Shown: positions 19,254 through 28,347, numbered from the stretch's first letter. The stretch is DNA of 64,000 nt from Wenzhouxiangella sp. 15190 (GCF_003417465.1 NZ_QVMV01000012.1:12501-76500); one strand, 5' to 3'. Made by a program: numbers and translations. The notes: generated from the sequence alone by a model not told the origin.

Positions 19254-20291
19254 ATGGATATTACCGAGCTGCTCGCATTTACCGTCAAGAACAAGGCATC
19301 CGACCTGCATATTTCGGCCGGCCTGCCGCCCATGATCCGCGTCGACGGCGACATGCATCGTATCAATACCCCGGCAGTCGAGAACAAGGAAATGGCCGAG
19401 CTCATCTACTCGACCATGAACGACCACCAGCGCCGCGACTACGAGGCCAACCTGGAGGTCGACTTTTCCTACAACGTACCTGGTCTGGCACGTTTCCGTG
19501 TCAATGCCTTTCACCATCACCGTGGCATGGGCGCGGTCTTCCGCGTCATTCCCAACGATATCTGGTCGCTGGAGGACCTTGACGCGCCGGCCATCTTCAA
19601 GGATATCGTGGAAGTGCCGCGCGGCCTGATTCTGGTCACCGGGCCGACCGGTTCGGGCAAATCGACCACGCTGGCGGCGATGATGGATTATCTCAACAAG
19701 ACCGTGCCCGGCCACATCCTCACCATCGAAGACCCGATCGAATTCGTCCACACCTCACAGCGCTGCCTGATCAACCAGCGCGAGGTCCACCGCGATACCC
19801 ACGGCTTCAACCAGGCCCTTAGATCGGCGTTGCGCGAAGACCCCGACATCATCCTCGTGGGCGAGCTGCGCGACATGGAAACCGTGCGCCTGGCCCTGAC
19901 CGCCGCCGAGACCGGCCACGTGGTGTTCGCCACGTTGCATACATCCTCGGCGCCGAAGACCATCGACCGAATCATCGACGTCTTTCCCGGCGACGAAAAG
20001 CCGGTGGTGCGCTCAATGCTGTCCGAGTCGCTCCGGGCCGTCATCTCGCAGACGCTGCTCAAGAAGGTCGGCGGCGGGCGGGTGGCCGCGCACGAGATCA
20101 TGGTGGCCACCTCGGCCATCAAGAACCTCATCCGCGAAGACAAGGTCGCGCAGATGTATTCGGCCATCCAGACCGGTCAGAATGCCGGCATGACCACCCT
20201 GGACCAGTCGCTGATCGCGTTGGTGCGCCGTGGGGCGGTCAACAAGCAGGAAGCCGTGCGCAAGGCCCAGAACAAGTCGGCGCTGGCCTGA
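19254..20291 (+). CDS. pilT: Type IV pilus retraction ATPase PilT
   Basis: A 345-residue hexameric ATPase that powers pilus retraction for twitching and DNA uptake. The N-terminal PAS-like domain begins MDITELLAFTVKNKASDLHIS. Walker A is GPTGSGKST. The Asp box ILTIEDPIEFVH, Walker B DIILVGELRD, the His box AETGHVVFATLHT and the PilT-specific C-terminus (AIQTGQNAGMTTLDQSL) follow. The ATG is chosen for the canonical N-terminus; the frame extends upstream without similarity. pilU follows 31 bp later. Confidence 0.96.
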   Translation: MDITELLAFTVKNKASDLHISAGLPPMIRVDGDMHRINTPAVENKEMAELIYSTMNDHQRRDYEANLEVDFSYNVPGLARFRVNAFHHHRGMGAVFRVIPNDIWSLEDLDAPAIFKDIVEVPRGLILVTGPTGSGKSTTLAAMMDYLNKTVPGHILTIEDPIEFVHTSQRCLINQREVHRDTHGFNQALRSALREDPDIILVGELRDMETVRLALTAAETGHVVFATLHTSSAPKTIDRIIDVFPGDEKPVVRSMLSESLRAVISQTLLKKVGGGRVAAHEIMVATSAIKNLIREDKVAQMYSAIQTGQNAGMTTLDQSLIALVRRGAVNKQEAVRKAQNKSALA

Positions 20292-20322
20292 CCCGGCGGC
20301 GAACCAAAGTCAAGGAGACGGC

Positions 20323-21450
20323 ATGAATAACATTCAGGACTGGCTGCACAAGCTCAACGAGGCCAAGGGTTCCGACCTGTTCGTGACCGTGGGCGCGCCG
20401 CCGTGCATCAAGGTACACGGCAGGATCAAGCCGCTCACGCGCGAGGCGCTGACCCACGAGATGGTGCACGACATCATTGAGTCGATCATGACCCCCAACC
20501 AGCGCGAGGAATTCCAAACCACGAAGGAATGCCAGTTCGCCGTCTCCCTGGAGAGCGTGGCCCGATTCCGTGTGTCGGCCTTTCACCAGCGCAACAGCGT
20601 CGGCATTGTCTGTCGTCGCATCGAAACCAAGATCCCCAGCTTCGAGGAACTCGACCTGCCCGAATCGCTTTCGGAGCTGGCGATGGTCAAGCGCGGCATC
20701 ATCATCCTCGTGGGTGCGACCGGTACCGGCAAGTCCACCACGCTGGCGGCCATGCTCGGCTACCGCAATATCAACGCTTCGGGCCACATCATCACCATCG
20801 AGGACCCGATCGAGTTCGTGCACAAGCACCGCAAGAGCCTGGTCACCCAGCGCGAGGTCGGCATCGATACGGACTCCTTCGAGGTAGCGCTGAAGAACAC
20901 GCTGCGTCAGGCGCCGGACGTGATTCTCATCGGCGAGATCCGCACGCGCGAGTCGATGGAGCATGCCATCACCTTCGCCGAGACAGGCCATCTGTGCCTG
21001 ACTACCCTGCACGCCAACAACGCCAACCAGGCGATGGATCGCATCCTCCACTTCTTCCCCGAGGACCGGCACCCACAGATCCTGCTCGACCTGAGTTTCA
21101 ACCTCAAGGGCGTGGTCGCCCAGCAGCTGGTGCCCTCGATCGACGGCAGCCGTCGCCATGTGGCGCTGGAGATCCTGCTCAATACGCCGTTGATTCAGGA
21201 AAAGATTCGCAAGGGCGCCATCGAGGAGCTCAAGGAGATCATGAAGGACTCCCGCCATCACGGCATGGTGACCTTCGACCAGAGCCTGCTCGAGATCTAC
21301 CAGGAAGGCCTGATTTCTTACGAGGAAGCGCTGCGACACGCCGATTCACCCAACGACCTGCGCCTGGCCGTCAAGCTCAGCGAGGGTGGCGACGCCGACT
21401 CGCTTTCGGGCAATCTGCAGGACATGAATCTCGTCGACAGCGACCGCTAG
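20323..21450 (+). CDS. pilU: Type IV pilus retraction ATPase PilU
   Basis: A 375-residue PilT paralogue that needs PilT to assist retraction. Walker A is GATGTGKST, the Asp box is IITIEDPIEFVH, Walker B is DVILIGEIRT, and the His box is FAETGHLCLTTLHANNA. LHFFPEDRHPQILLDLS and an extended C-terminus separate it from PilT. An AAGGAG ribosome-binding site lies 6 nt before the ATG. A small hairpin plus T-run about 25 bp after the stop may terminate the pilTU transcript. Confidence 0.95.
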   Translation: MNNIQDWLHKLNEAKGSDLFVTVGAPPCIKVHGRIKPLTREALTHEMVHDIIESIMTPNQREEFQTTKECQFAVSLESVARFRVSAFHQRNSVGIVCRRIETKIPSFEELDLPESLSELAMVKRGIIILVGATGTGKSTTLAAMLGYRNINASGHIITIEDPIEFVHKHRKSLVTQREVGIDTDSFEVALKNTLRQAPDVILIGEIRTRESMEHAITFAETGHLCLTTLHANNANQAMDRILHFFPEDRHPQILLDLSFNLKGVVAQQLVPSIDGSRRHVALEILLNTPLIQEKIRKGAIEELKEIMKDSRHHGMVTFDQSLLEIYQEGLISYEEALRHADSPNDLRLAVKLSEGGDADSLSGNLQDMNLVDSDR

Positions 21451-21474
21451 GTGCCTGATTAACATATAACTGCT

Positions 21475-21493
21475 TGCCGTAACGGCATTTTTT
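21475..21493 (+). terminator. Weak terminator after pilU
   Basis: TGCCG-TAA-CGGCA is a 5-bp stem with a three-base loop, followed by TTTTTT. It is short and therefore weaker than the others in this window. Confidence 0.45.
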
Positions 21494-21500
21494 GGCGGCT

Positions 21501-21515
21501 TTAACGTGGGGTTAA
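21501..21515. promoter_or_regulatory. Possible operator upstream of the two-component genes
   Basis: TTAAC-GTGGG-GTTAA is a perfect 5-bp inverted repeat, between the pilU terminator and a second terminator in the response-regulator leader. It could be a binding site for a regulator, possibly the adjacent one, but this is inference from symmetry and position only. Confidence 0.3.
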
Positions 21516-21594
21516 CCATACGGGGCGTATCATTCAGGCTGTTGGTGCAAAGCGCGAGCCAGGTTTCAGCACCGACGGTTACGGGGCAATGTGG

Positions 21595-21632
21595 GCCCGG
21601 GCGGAGTCGACCCCTCTGTCCGGGCTTTTTTT
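21595..21632 (+). terminator. Intrinsic terminator in the leader of the two-component operon
   Basis: GCCCGG...CCGGGC with an 18- to 19-nt interior, followed by seven T residues, about 30 bp before the response-regulator start. It may close the pilTU unit, or act as an attenuator if the promoter lies upstream of it. Confidence 0.65.
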
Positions 21633-21664
21633 AACCGCATTTTCGACAAGGGATGAATCGGCCG

Positions 21665-22357
21665 ATGCGGATTCTGATCATCGAAGACAATCGCGATATC
21701 GCCGCCAATCTGGGCGATTTCCTGTCCGACCACGAGCATGAGGTCGACTACGCCTACGACGGCGTTACCGGCCTTCATCTGGCCGTGGTCAACGAATTCG
21801 ACGCCATCGTGCTCGACCTGGCCCTGCCCGGCATGGATGGGCTCGAAGTCTGCCGCAAGCTCCGGGAAGACGGCCGCAAGGACACGCCGGTTTTGATGCT
21901 CACCGCGCGCGACCAGCTCGAGGACAAGCTCACCGGATTCGAATCCGGTGCCGACGATTACCTGGTCAAGCCCTTCGAGCTGCGTGAAGTCGAGGCGAGG
22001 CTCCAGGTGCTCGCGCGGCGGGGCCAGCGCGTCAAGCCGCGTGAACTCCAGGTGGGCGATCTCGAATTCAACCTCGAAACGCTCACGGTCAAGCGCGCCG
22101 GCAAGTCCATTGATCTCAACCCCATCGGGCTCAAGTTGCTCGAGAAGCTCATGACCGCCTCGCCGGCGGTGGTCACCCGGCGTGAGCTCGAGCACCACGT
22201 CTGGGGCGAAGAGCTGCCCGACAGCGACAGCCTTCGCGTTCACATTCATAGCCTGCGGGCGGCCATCGACAAGCCCTTCGATCAAGCGATGATCCAGACC
22301 CGTCACGGCATCGGCTATTGCCTGGTTGCACCGGATGAAGTATCGGCGTCGACTTAG
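21665..22357 (+). CDS. Response regulator, OmpR/PhoB family
   Basis: A roughly 230-residue transcription factor. The receiver domain begins MRILIIEDNRDIAANLG, with the acidic pocket at Glu/Asp 7-8. The phosphoacceptor aspartate is in IVLDLALPGMDG, the switch threonine in LMLTARD, and the lysine in YLVKPFEL. The C-terminal winged helix has the PhoB-type VHIHSLRAAID block and IQTRHGIGYCL. An ATG four codons earlier (21653) is possible, but an AAGGG sequence fits 21665 better by spacing. The 3' end overlaps the kinase gene by 23 bp. Confidence 0.92.
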   Translation: MRILIIEDNRDIAANLGDFLSDHEHEVDYAYDGVTGLHLAVVNEFDAIVLDLALPGMDGLEVCRKLREDGRKDTPVLMLTARDQLEDKLTGFESGADDYLVKPFELREVEARLQVLARRGQRVKPRELQVGDLEFNLETLTVKRAGKSIDLNPIGLKLLEKLMTASPAVVTRRELEHHVWGEELPDSDSLRVHIHSLRAAIDKPFDQAMIQTRHGIGYCLVAPDEVSAST

Positions 22358-23618
22358 AAGCCGACTGATCTTCTCGTTTCTGGTATTCGGCACGCTTTTG
22401 AGCGTGCTGTTCGCCGTGGCCGTGTTGCTGGTACAGAGCTGGCTGGTCGACGCGCTCATCTCGCGCACCCTGGCCGACGAGATCGACCAGTACATCGCCG
22501 ACTTGCGCGAAGACCCGACCCTGGTCGAGCCCTTCTATACCCGCATCGAGGGCTATGTCACCCGCCCCGGACGCGCGGATATCGTGCCCGAACCCTTCCG
22601 CAAACTCCCAAGCGGTGTGCACGACGTCACCACCGACGACGCGCAATACAAGGCGGCGGTGCGCAAGGCCGACGACTTCTGGGTGTTCTTGACTTACGAC
22701 GTCTCCGAGAACCAGGAACTGGCGCGCCGGCTGCAGATTGCCCTGGGGGCCGCCGTGGTCTTGTTCGTGTTGTTTTCGCTGGCGCTGGGCATCTGGTCGT
22801 CAAGCCGCGTCATGGCACCGGTGACCGAGTTGGCCCGTCGCATCGAGGCCATGGACGAGCACTCGCCGCCCGGCGACCTGGCACGGCATTTTCCCGACGA
22901 TGAGGTCGGCCAGCTTGCCGCGGCGCTCGACGACTACGCTCATCGCCTCAAGGACCTGGTCGAGCGCGACAAGGCCTTCAACGCCGATGTTTCGCACGAA
23001 TTGCGCACGCCGCTGGCGGTGATCTCCGGCGCCACCGAGCTGATGCTGGCCCAGCCGGAACAGGACGAGCGCACGAGAGAGCGCCTGTTGCGCATCGCCC
23101 GGGCCGCGCGACAGTCGACCGACATCACCACCGCGTTGCTGCACCTGGTGCGCACCGAGCGCGACGCCGACGGCGAGGGCCGGGCCCACGACGTCGGCCA
23201 GATCGCGCGCCAGGTCATCGGCAACTACGAACCGCTGATCGGCGACCGTGAACTCGAACTCATCGTCGACGAGCGCGAGGCGGTCAACGTGATCGCACCC
23301 GAAGCGGTGATCGCCGTCACCCTGGGCAACCTCATCGGCAACGCCATCCGCTACACCACCGAAGGCGAGGTGCGGGTGTTGATCGAGGCCGGGCAGGTCA
23401 GCATTCTCGACACCGGACCCGGCATTGCCGAGGAAGAACTGCCGCACGTCTTCGATCGCCACTTCCGCGGCCGCCAGGCCGGCGGCACCAAGGGATCGGG
23501 CCTGGGGCTTTCCATCGTCAAGCGCCTGTGCGATCTCTACGGCTGGCGCATCGAGTTCGCCAACCGCGAGGAAGGCGGGTTGGCTGTCACGCTGCGGTTC
23601 TTCCCTGACCAGGGGTGA
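22335..23618 (+). CDS. Sensor histidine kinase with HAMP domain
   Basis: A roughly 427-residue inner-membrane kinase. Two transmembrane helices (about residues 10-35 and 137-160) flank a short periplasmic sensor of about 100 residues. A HAMP domain (SSRVMAPVTELARRI) follows, then the H-box FNADVSHELRTPL, N-box NLIGNAIRYT, G1 ILDTGPGI, and G2 GSGLGLSIV. It should phosphorylate the response regulator encoded by the overlapping upstream gene. The sensor domain is not one I recognise, so the stimulus is unknown. The ATG is chosen over an in-frame TTG three codons earlier. Confidence 0.92.
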   Translation: MKYRRRLRSRLIFSFLVFGTLLSVLFAVAVLLVQSWLVDALISRTLADEIDQYIADLREDPTLVEPFYTRIEGYVTRPGRADIVPEPFRKLPSGVHDVTTDDAQYKAAVRKADDFWVFLTYDVSENQELARRLQIALGAAVVLFVLFSLALGIWSSSRVMAPVTELARRIEAMDEHSPPGDLARHFPDDEVGQLAAALDDYAHRLKDLVERDKAFNADVSHELRTPLAVISGATELMLAQPEQDERTRERLLRIARAARQSTDITTALLHLVRTERDADGEGRAHDVGQIARQVIGNYEPLIGDRELELIVDEREAVNVIAPEAVIAVTLGNLIGNAIRYTTEGEVRVLIEAGQVSILDTGPGIAEEELPHVFDRHFRGRQAGGTKGSGLGLSIVKRLCDLYGWRIEFANREEGGLAVTLRFFPDQG

Positions 23619-23698
23619 GGAAAACCTGTGGCCAGTTGTCGGTAGTCCGTTGGCAGACCACAGTCTCCATCCCCTAGCATGCTTCACCCACATCCCAC

Positions 23699-23704
23699 TA
23701 CAAT
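23699..23704 (+). promoter_or_regulatory. -10 box of a probable leaderless zinc-ribbon gene
   Basis: TACAAT ends 7 nt before the ATG at 23712. No ribosome-binding site is present. The transcript is predicted to start at or next to the ATG. Confidence 0.4.
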
Positions 23705-23711
23705 ACCGCCC

Positions 23712-24041
23712 ATGGCCATTACTACCTGTCCTGACTGCAAGAAGCGAATTTCCGACCAGGTCAACGTCTGCCCGCATTGCGATGCGGTGCTGGGGGAGTT
23801 GACTGAGGAAAATCTGGCCCGCATCCGTCAAAGGCGCTGGAGCAAGCGCGTTTACCTGGCCAAGAACCTGACTTACCTGGGCATGACTTTGGTCATCGTC
23901 GGCGCGATATGGTGGTGGATGGCGGGTTGGAGGTCCCCGGTCCCGCAAGGAGCCGTGTTTCTGATCGCGCTCGGGTTTCTCGGCTATCTGGTGAGCCGCG
24001 GATGGCTGTTCTGGCTCAGATTGAAGCGCAACCGCCCGTAG
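23712..24041 (+). CDS. Small zinc-ribbon membrane protein
   Basis: A 109-residue protein with an N-terminal zinc ribbon: CPDCKKRIS (cysteines at about 6 and 9) and VCPHC about 12 residues later. Two hydrophobic helices follow (YLGMTLVIVGAIWWWMAG and VFLIALGFLGYLVS), then a basic C-terminus. This is a common unnamed architecture, related to zinc-ribbon/DUF-type membrane proteins. The ribbon would face the cytoplasm. The -10 box 7 nt upstream suggests leaderless translation. Neighbours give no clue to its role. Confidence 0.78.
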   Translation: MAITTCPDCKKRISDQVNVCPHCDAVLGELTEENLARIRQRRWSKRVYLAKNLTYLGMTLVIVGAIWWWMAGWRSPVPQGAVFLIALGFLGYLVSRGWLFWLRLKRNRP

Positions 24042-24066
24042 TATCGAGCGGGATCGGTTTAAGGCG

Positions 24067-24591
24067 TCACTTGATGCGCTCGACCTTCAGCCGGCGGTTC
24101 TGGCCTTCCACGATCATCTGCCAGCTACCAAACATGCCCGGTCGGATCTCGACGGCCGGCGACTCCTTCGGCGCCACATGGTACGTGCCACTCTCGGCCT
24201 GCTCCCAGACCATGCCGTTTTCAAGTTCAAAGACCGTGTCGCCGTCCCAACCTTCGTAGGTGCCGACGATGCGGCTCTTGATCGGGCGCTCGTCATCGTC
24301 GTCGCTGTCGGGCAGGCCGCGGCGATCCGTCGCGGCGGCGCTCGCGTCGTCGCCGCCGGCAGCGCGGCGTTGATTGAGTTCGCGGGCCTCTTCTTCGGTC
24401 AGCGAGCGCTCGCGAATCCACTCGTTGAGCGCGGCCAGCTCCTCTTCGTTGAGCTTGTGCAGACCGGTCTCCATGTACTCCTCGCCGGTCATGCGCTCCT
24501 CCAGCGTCGAGAAGGTGTCCTGCGCCGGCGAGGCAGCGCAGAAGGCAAGCGCAATCAGCGCGATGCTGAGACGAATGACGGCAATGGGCAT
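24067..24591 (-). CDS. Secreted protein of unknown function
   Basis: A roughly 174-residue exported protein: the signal peptide MPIAVIRLSIALIALAFCAASPAQ is followed by a long charged helix (ERMTGEEYMETGLHKLNEEELAALNEWI), an acidic low-complexity linker with SDDDDER, and a small C-terminal beta-domain (RIVGTYEGWDGDTVFELENGMVWEQAESGTY). The last part looks SH3-like. The helix resembles an EF-hand-like or leucine-rich coil but no calcium loop is seen. I do not recognise a named family. The start is set at the second ATG, which gives a good signal peptide. Confidence 0.72.
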   Translation of the reverse strand: MPIAVIRLSIALIALAFCAASPAQDTFSTLEERMTGEEYMETGLHKLNEEELAALNEWIRERSLTEEEARELNQRRAAGGDDASAAATDRRGLPDSDDDDERPIKSRIVGTYEGWDGDTVFELENGMVWEQAESGTYHVAPKESPAVEIRPGMFGSWQMIVEGQNRRLKVERIK

Positions 24592-24637
24592 AATCCTAGC
24601 TCTCCGAATTTCACTCATGTTTCAGGTGTCGCGCGAA

Positions 24638-24801
24638 TACTAGCACCGTCATCGATGCTGTCCCATTCTGCTTGTCTCTCGTCGTTCGTGGCAAGGCGGC
24701 GGTGCGCAGGTGTAGTTGGGCGCTACATCAAGCGCCGGCAACGCAGTCCACGGACGTCGAGAGGCGAGCAGAATGGGTCACGATCGGTGACGGTGCTAGT
24801 A
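24638..24801. repeat. 164-bp imperfect inverted repeat (cruciform/hairpin element)
   Basis: The outer arms start ACTAGCACCGTC and end GACGGTGCTAGT and share about 43 of 52 positions, including CCCATTCTGCT and CTCTCG. An inner hairpin joins GCGCAGGTGTAG to CTACATCAAGCGC. It fills the space between two minus-strand genes, ending next to the stop of the upstream one. There is no T-run, so it is not an ordinary terminator. Several arm mismatches become G-U pairs in plus-strand RNA. Confidence 0.85.
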
Positions 24802-24802
24802 C

Positions 24803-25837
24803 TTACAAGTCCTGCTTGTAGCGCACGTAGGGAATGCGACCGTAGACGCTTTCGAGCGGATCTTCAAGTGCGGCGGCGTCGGCGCTGGGCTCGTCGGCCT
24901 GCGGGGCCGCGTCCATGACGTTGCTCACGCCGATCGACAGCGAGGCGTTGCGTTGTGCGTGCCAGGAGAACTCCAGGTCGAAGGAGTTCAGGGTCGACGG
25001 TGCCTGGTCTGCGCCCAGCCACAGCGGCAGTTCGCGATGATGGCCGAGCATCTCGCCGCTGAAGCGGCCCCGGCGCCAGCCCAGCAGTAGCTGCGCACTG
25101 TTGCTGTATTGCATGTCATTGCGCAGTTCGCGCGGCTGGGCGGCCATGCCCAGCTCGGCCAGGCTCATGCGTTGGCGATAGCGTGCCAATTGCAGCCCCA
25201 GCAGGAACTCGCCGACGCGCTCGGTCTGGATGCCGAAGCTGACGTTGACGTCCAGGCCCTCGACGGCGCCGTCGGGGGTGCCGGCGGCTTGCTGGCGAGC
25301 AAGCAGTTCGGGCGCGAGATCGTAGGCGAAAGCCGGCTCGGTATTGTCGGCGGCATCGTCTCCGCGGAAGGCGCTCATGCCCAGCTGAAGACCGGGGGCG
25401 GCCATCCAGTCGCCGGAGACCTGCAACAGGTTCATCGAATTGCTGGGCAGGGGTTGGTCGACGAAGCGGCAGTCCTGCGCCAGGTAGGAATTCATGGTCA
25501 TGGTGCCCTGGCTGCACTGGATGTGGGCCAGGCTGGCGGTATTCATCTGCCAGGCCTTCAGCGACCAGGAGAAGGCACTGCCTTCACCGTCATCGTCAGC
25601 CATGGCGAGACTGGGGCGGTTCGACAGCGGCATGGCCATCGACAGGCGCGGGCGATCGCCAGGCAGTCCGAGCGGCGAGCGGTCGGCAATGACCTGGATG
25701 ACGGGCGCGTCGGTCGCGGCCGAATTCTCAGCGTTCTGGTCGGGCACGATCGACCACGGCACATCGCCAGCCGTCTGGGCCTGCGCCCCGGCTGCGAGCA
25801 GCGCTGTAACGATGACGATTTGCTTGAGGCGACTCAT
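24803..25837 (-). CDS. Secreted or outer-membrane protein of unknown function
   Basis: A 344-residue protein with signal peptide MSRLKQIVIVTALLAAGAQAQ. The rest alternates polar and hydrophobic residues and has beta-strand-like segments (FGIQTERVGEFLLGLQLARYRQRMS, NSAQLLLGWRRGRFSGEM, SFDLEFSWHAQRNASLSIGVSN). This suggests an outer-membrane barrel of about 12 strands, although the last residue is leucine and not aromatic. No family was recognised. It may form an operon with the next minus-strand gene, but the long inverted repeat sits between them. Confidence 0.7.
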   Translation of the reverse strand: MSRLKQIVIVTALLAAGAQAQTAGDVPWSIVPDQNAENSAATDAPVIQVIADRSPLGLPGDRPRLSMAMPLSNRPSLAMADDDGEGSAFSWSLKAWQMNTASLAHIQCSQGTMTMNSYLAQDCRFVDQPLPSNSMNLLQVSGDWMAAPGLQLGMSAFRGDDAADNTEPAFAYDLAPELLARQQAAGTPDGAVEGLDVNVSFGIQTERVGEFLLGLQLARYRQRMSLAELGMAAQPRELRNDMQYSNSAQLLLGWRRGRFSGEMLGHHRELPLWLGADQAPSTLNSFDLEFSWHAQRNASLSIGVSNVMDAAPQADEPSADAAALEDPLESVYGRIPYVRYKQDL

Positions 25838-26038
25838 TTCCCTCGTACCCGATGAAAACGACCAGATTGCCCCCGTTTTGACGTCGCTGGCCCAATAAAG
25901 TTTTCGCTAATTTGTAGTCTACCAAAGCCCGGCACAGGATGCACTCGCAAAAAATAGTGCAAGTTCCCGGAATTCCCGCAATTGTCCGGGGTTCCATCGC
26001 GCCTCGCGACGTTCCGGCGGCGACGCGGTGACCGAGCC

Positions 26039-26069
26039 TTGCCCTGCACCAGCCAGGGGACGGTAAAAT
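26039..26069 (+). promoter_or_regulatory. Candidate promoter of tkt
   Basis: TTGCCC (26039-26044) and TAAAAT (26064-26069) are separated by 19 bp, longer than optimal. The -10 is good; the -35 is tentative. Confidence 0.4.
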
Positions 26070-26113
26070 GTGCGGCTTTCCCGTCCACATTACAAGCAGG
26101 CAGCAGAAGTTTC

Positions 26114-28123
26114 ATGACCCAGCCGAACCAGGACCGTCGACAACTCGCCAACGCCATTCGGGCGCTGGCCATGGACGCCGTCGAGCGCGCCAACAGCGGC
26201 CACCCGGGCATGCCCATGGGCATGGCCGACATCGCCGAGGTGCTCTTCAACGACCACCATAAGCACAACCCCGCCAACCCGAACTGGTGGGACCGTGACC
26301 GTTTCGTCGTTTCCAACGGCCACGGCTCGATGCTGCTCTACAGCGTGCTGCACCTGACCGGCTACGACGTGTCGATCGACGATCTCCGGAATTTCCGCCA
26401 GCTGCATTCGCCCACGCCGGGCCACCCGGAATTCGGCGAGGCGCCGGGCGTGGAGACCACCACCGGCCCGCTGGGACAGGGCCTGGCCAACGGCGTCGGC
26501 ATGGCGCTGGCCGAAAAACTGCTGGCGGCGCGCTTCAACACCGACGAGCACCGGATCGTCGACCACCACACCTGGGTGTTCGCCGGCGACGGCTGCCTGA
26601 TGGAAGGCGTCTCGCACGAGGCCTGTTCCCTGGCGGGCACCCTGGGCCTGGGCAAGCTGGTCGTCTTCTACGACGACAACAACATCTCCATCGACGGCGA
26701 CACCGACGGCTGGTTCAACGACGACACCCCTACTCGCTTCAAGGCTTACGGCTGGCACGTGGTCGAAGATGTCGACGGCCACAGCGCCGACGCCATCTCG
26801 GCCGCCATCGACCGCGCCGTGACCGTGCACGACAAGCCAACGCTGATCTGCTGCAAGACCGTCATCGGCTTCGGCGCGCCCAACAAGGCCGGTACGGCCG
26901 GCGTGCATGGCGCCGCATTGGGCGAGGACGAGGTCAAGGCCGCCCGCGAACAGTTGGGCTGGGAATACGCGCCGTTCGAGATTCCCGACGACATCCGTGC
27001 CGGCTGGGATGCGCGCGAGACGGGCGCGGCCGCCGAGCAGGAATGGTGCGAACACTGGGACGCCTACCAAAAGGCTTATCCGGACAAGGCCGCCGAATTC
27101 GAGCGGCGCATGAAGGGCGACCTGCCCGAGAACTTCGACGACCTGGTCGACGGCATCCTCGAGAAGATGCAGGGCGACGACAAGAAGGTCGCCACCCGCA
27201 AGGCCTCGGGCGCCAGCCTGGAAGAGTATGGCCCGCAGCTGCCCGAACTGATCGGCGGCTCGGCCGACCTGACCGGGTCCAACAACACCAAGTGGTCGGG
27301 CAGCGTCGACGTGCTCGAGGACGCGGCCGGCGGCAACTACATCTACTACGGCGTGCGCGAGTTCGGCATGACCGCCATCGTCAACGGCATCCACTTACAC
27401 GGCGGTTTCATTCCCTACGCGGGCACCTTCCTGGTGTTCTCCGACTACGCGCGCAACGCCGTGCGCATGTCCGCCCTGATCCCCACCGGCGCCATCCACG
27501 TCTACACGCACGACTCGATCGGTCTGGGCGAGGACGGCCCCACCCACCAGCCGGTGGAGCATGTCTCGAGCCTGCGCATGATCCCCAACCTGGACGTCTG
27601 GCGCCCGGCCGACAAGGTCGAAACCGCCGCCGCCTGGGCCGAGGCGCTCAAGCGCCGCAAGGCCCCCAGCGCGCTGGTCCTCACCCGCCAGGGGCTGCCG
27701 CACCTGGAAAAGGACGAGCAGCAGATCAAGGCCATCGCGAAGGGCGGCTACGTGCTCAAGGACGCCGAAGGCGGTGAGCCGGAAGCCATCATCATCGCCA
27801 CCGGCTCGGAAGTCGGCCTGGCCATGTCCGCCGCCGAAGAACTGGCCGGCGACGGCACGAAGGTCCGCGTCGTCTCCATGCCCAACCCCGGCCGTTTCCT
27901 GGAACAGGACGAGGGTTACCGCGAGTCGGTGCTGCCGAGCGAAATCAAGGCCCGCGTGGCGGTCGAAGCCGGCATCCCCTGGTTCTGGTGGCCCTTCGTG
28001 GGCGCGCACGGCAAGGTCATCGGTATGACCACCTTCGGCGCATCAGCGCCCGCGGAAGACCTGTTCGAAGAGTTCGGGTTCACGACCGAACGCGTCGTGG
28101 CTGCGGTCCGCGAAGTGCTCTAG
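26114..28123 (+). CDS. tkt: Transketolase
   Basis: This 669-residue thiamine-diphosphate enzyme moves two-carbon units between sugar phosphates in the pentose phosphate pathway and Calvin-type cycles. Start-proximal [31 protein letters not shown], the ThDP motif [15 protein letters not shown] (near residue 155), and the pyrimidine domain with [18 protein letters not shown] are diagnostic. Length matches E. coli TktA. The start codon follows TAAAAT-type promoter sequence by about 45 nt; the upstream frame is not conserved. Gap and pgk are the next genes on the same strand. Confidence 0.97.
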   Translation: MTQPNQDRRQLANAIRALAMDAVERANSGHPGMPMGMADIAEVLFNDHHKHNPANPNWWDRDRFVVSNGHGSMLLYSVLHLTGYDVSIDDLRNFRQLHSPTPGHPEFGEAPGVETTTGPLGQGLANGVGMALAEKLLAARFNTDEHRIVDHHTWVFAGDGCLMEGVSHEACSLAGTLGLGKLVVFYDDNNISIDGDTDGWFNDDTPTRFKAYGWHVVEDVDGHSADAISAAIDRAVTVHDKPTLICCKTVIGFGAPNKAGTAGVHGAALGEDEVKAAREQLGWEYAPFEIPDDIRAGWDARETGAAAEQEWCEHWDAYQKAYPDKAAEFERRMKGDLPENFDDLVDGILEKMQGDDKKVATRKASGASLEEYGPQLPELIGGSADLTGSNNTKWSGSVDVLEDAAGGNYIYYGVREFGMTAIVNGIHLHGGFIPYAGTFLVFSDYARNAVRMSALIPTGAIHVYTHDSIGLGEDGPTHQPVEHVSSLRMIPNLDVWRPADKVETAAAWAEALKRRKAPSALVLTRQGLPHLEKDEQQIKAIAKGGYVLKDAEGGEPEAIIIATGSEVGLAMSAAEELAGDGTKVRVVSMPNPGRFLEQDEGYRESVLPSEIKARVAVEAGIPWFWWPFVGAHGKVIGMTTFGASAPAEDLFEEFGFTTERVVAAVREVL

Positions 28124-28133
28124 TAACAAAGGA

Positions 28134-28268
28134 AAATTCGAAATTCGAAGATCGAAATCCGAAACAAGCACGAAGCACGAAATGCGAAACGAAACCCATC
28201 AGTCCTCCGTGTTTCGTATTTGGGTTTTCGAATTTGTTTCGGATTTGGTGCTTCGGATTTCGAATTTG
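28134..28268. repeat. TTCGAA-family dispersed repeat, copy 4 (full hairpin)
   Basis: It begins AAATTCGAAATTCGAAG and has CCGAAACAAGCACGAAGCAC in the left arm; the right arm has TTTCGAATTTGTTTCGGATTT and TTCGGATTTCGAATTT. The loop region resembles that of copy 3 (CTCCGTGTTTCG). It lies 10 bp after the tkt stop and 35 bp before the gap -10 box. Confidence 0.82.
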
Positions 28269-28303
28269 CATCACCCACGGTGGTTCGCGCAGCCCACTCG
28301 CAG

Positions 28304-28309
28304 TACAAT
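28304..28309 (+). promoter_or_regulatory. Predicted -10 box of gap
   Basis: TACAAT is 38 nt before the gap start codon. A GGAGA ribosome-binding site lies 6 nt before the ATG. The -35 is not clear. It lies just after repeat copy 4. Confidence 0.45.
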
Positions 28310-28347
28310 CTTCACATCCCTGAAAACCAACGAATTTGGAGAGTCAG

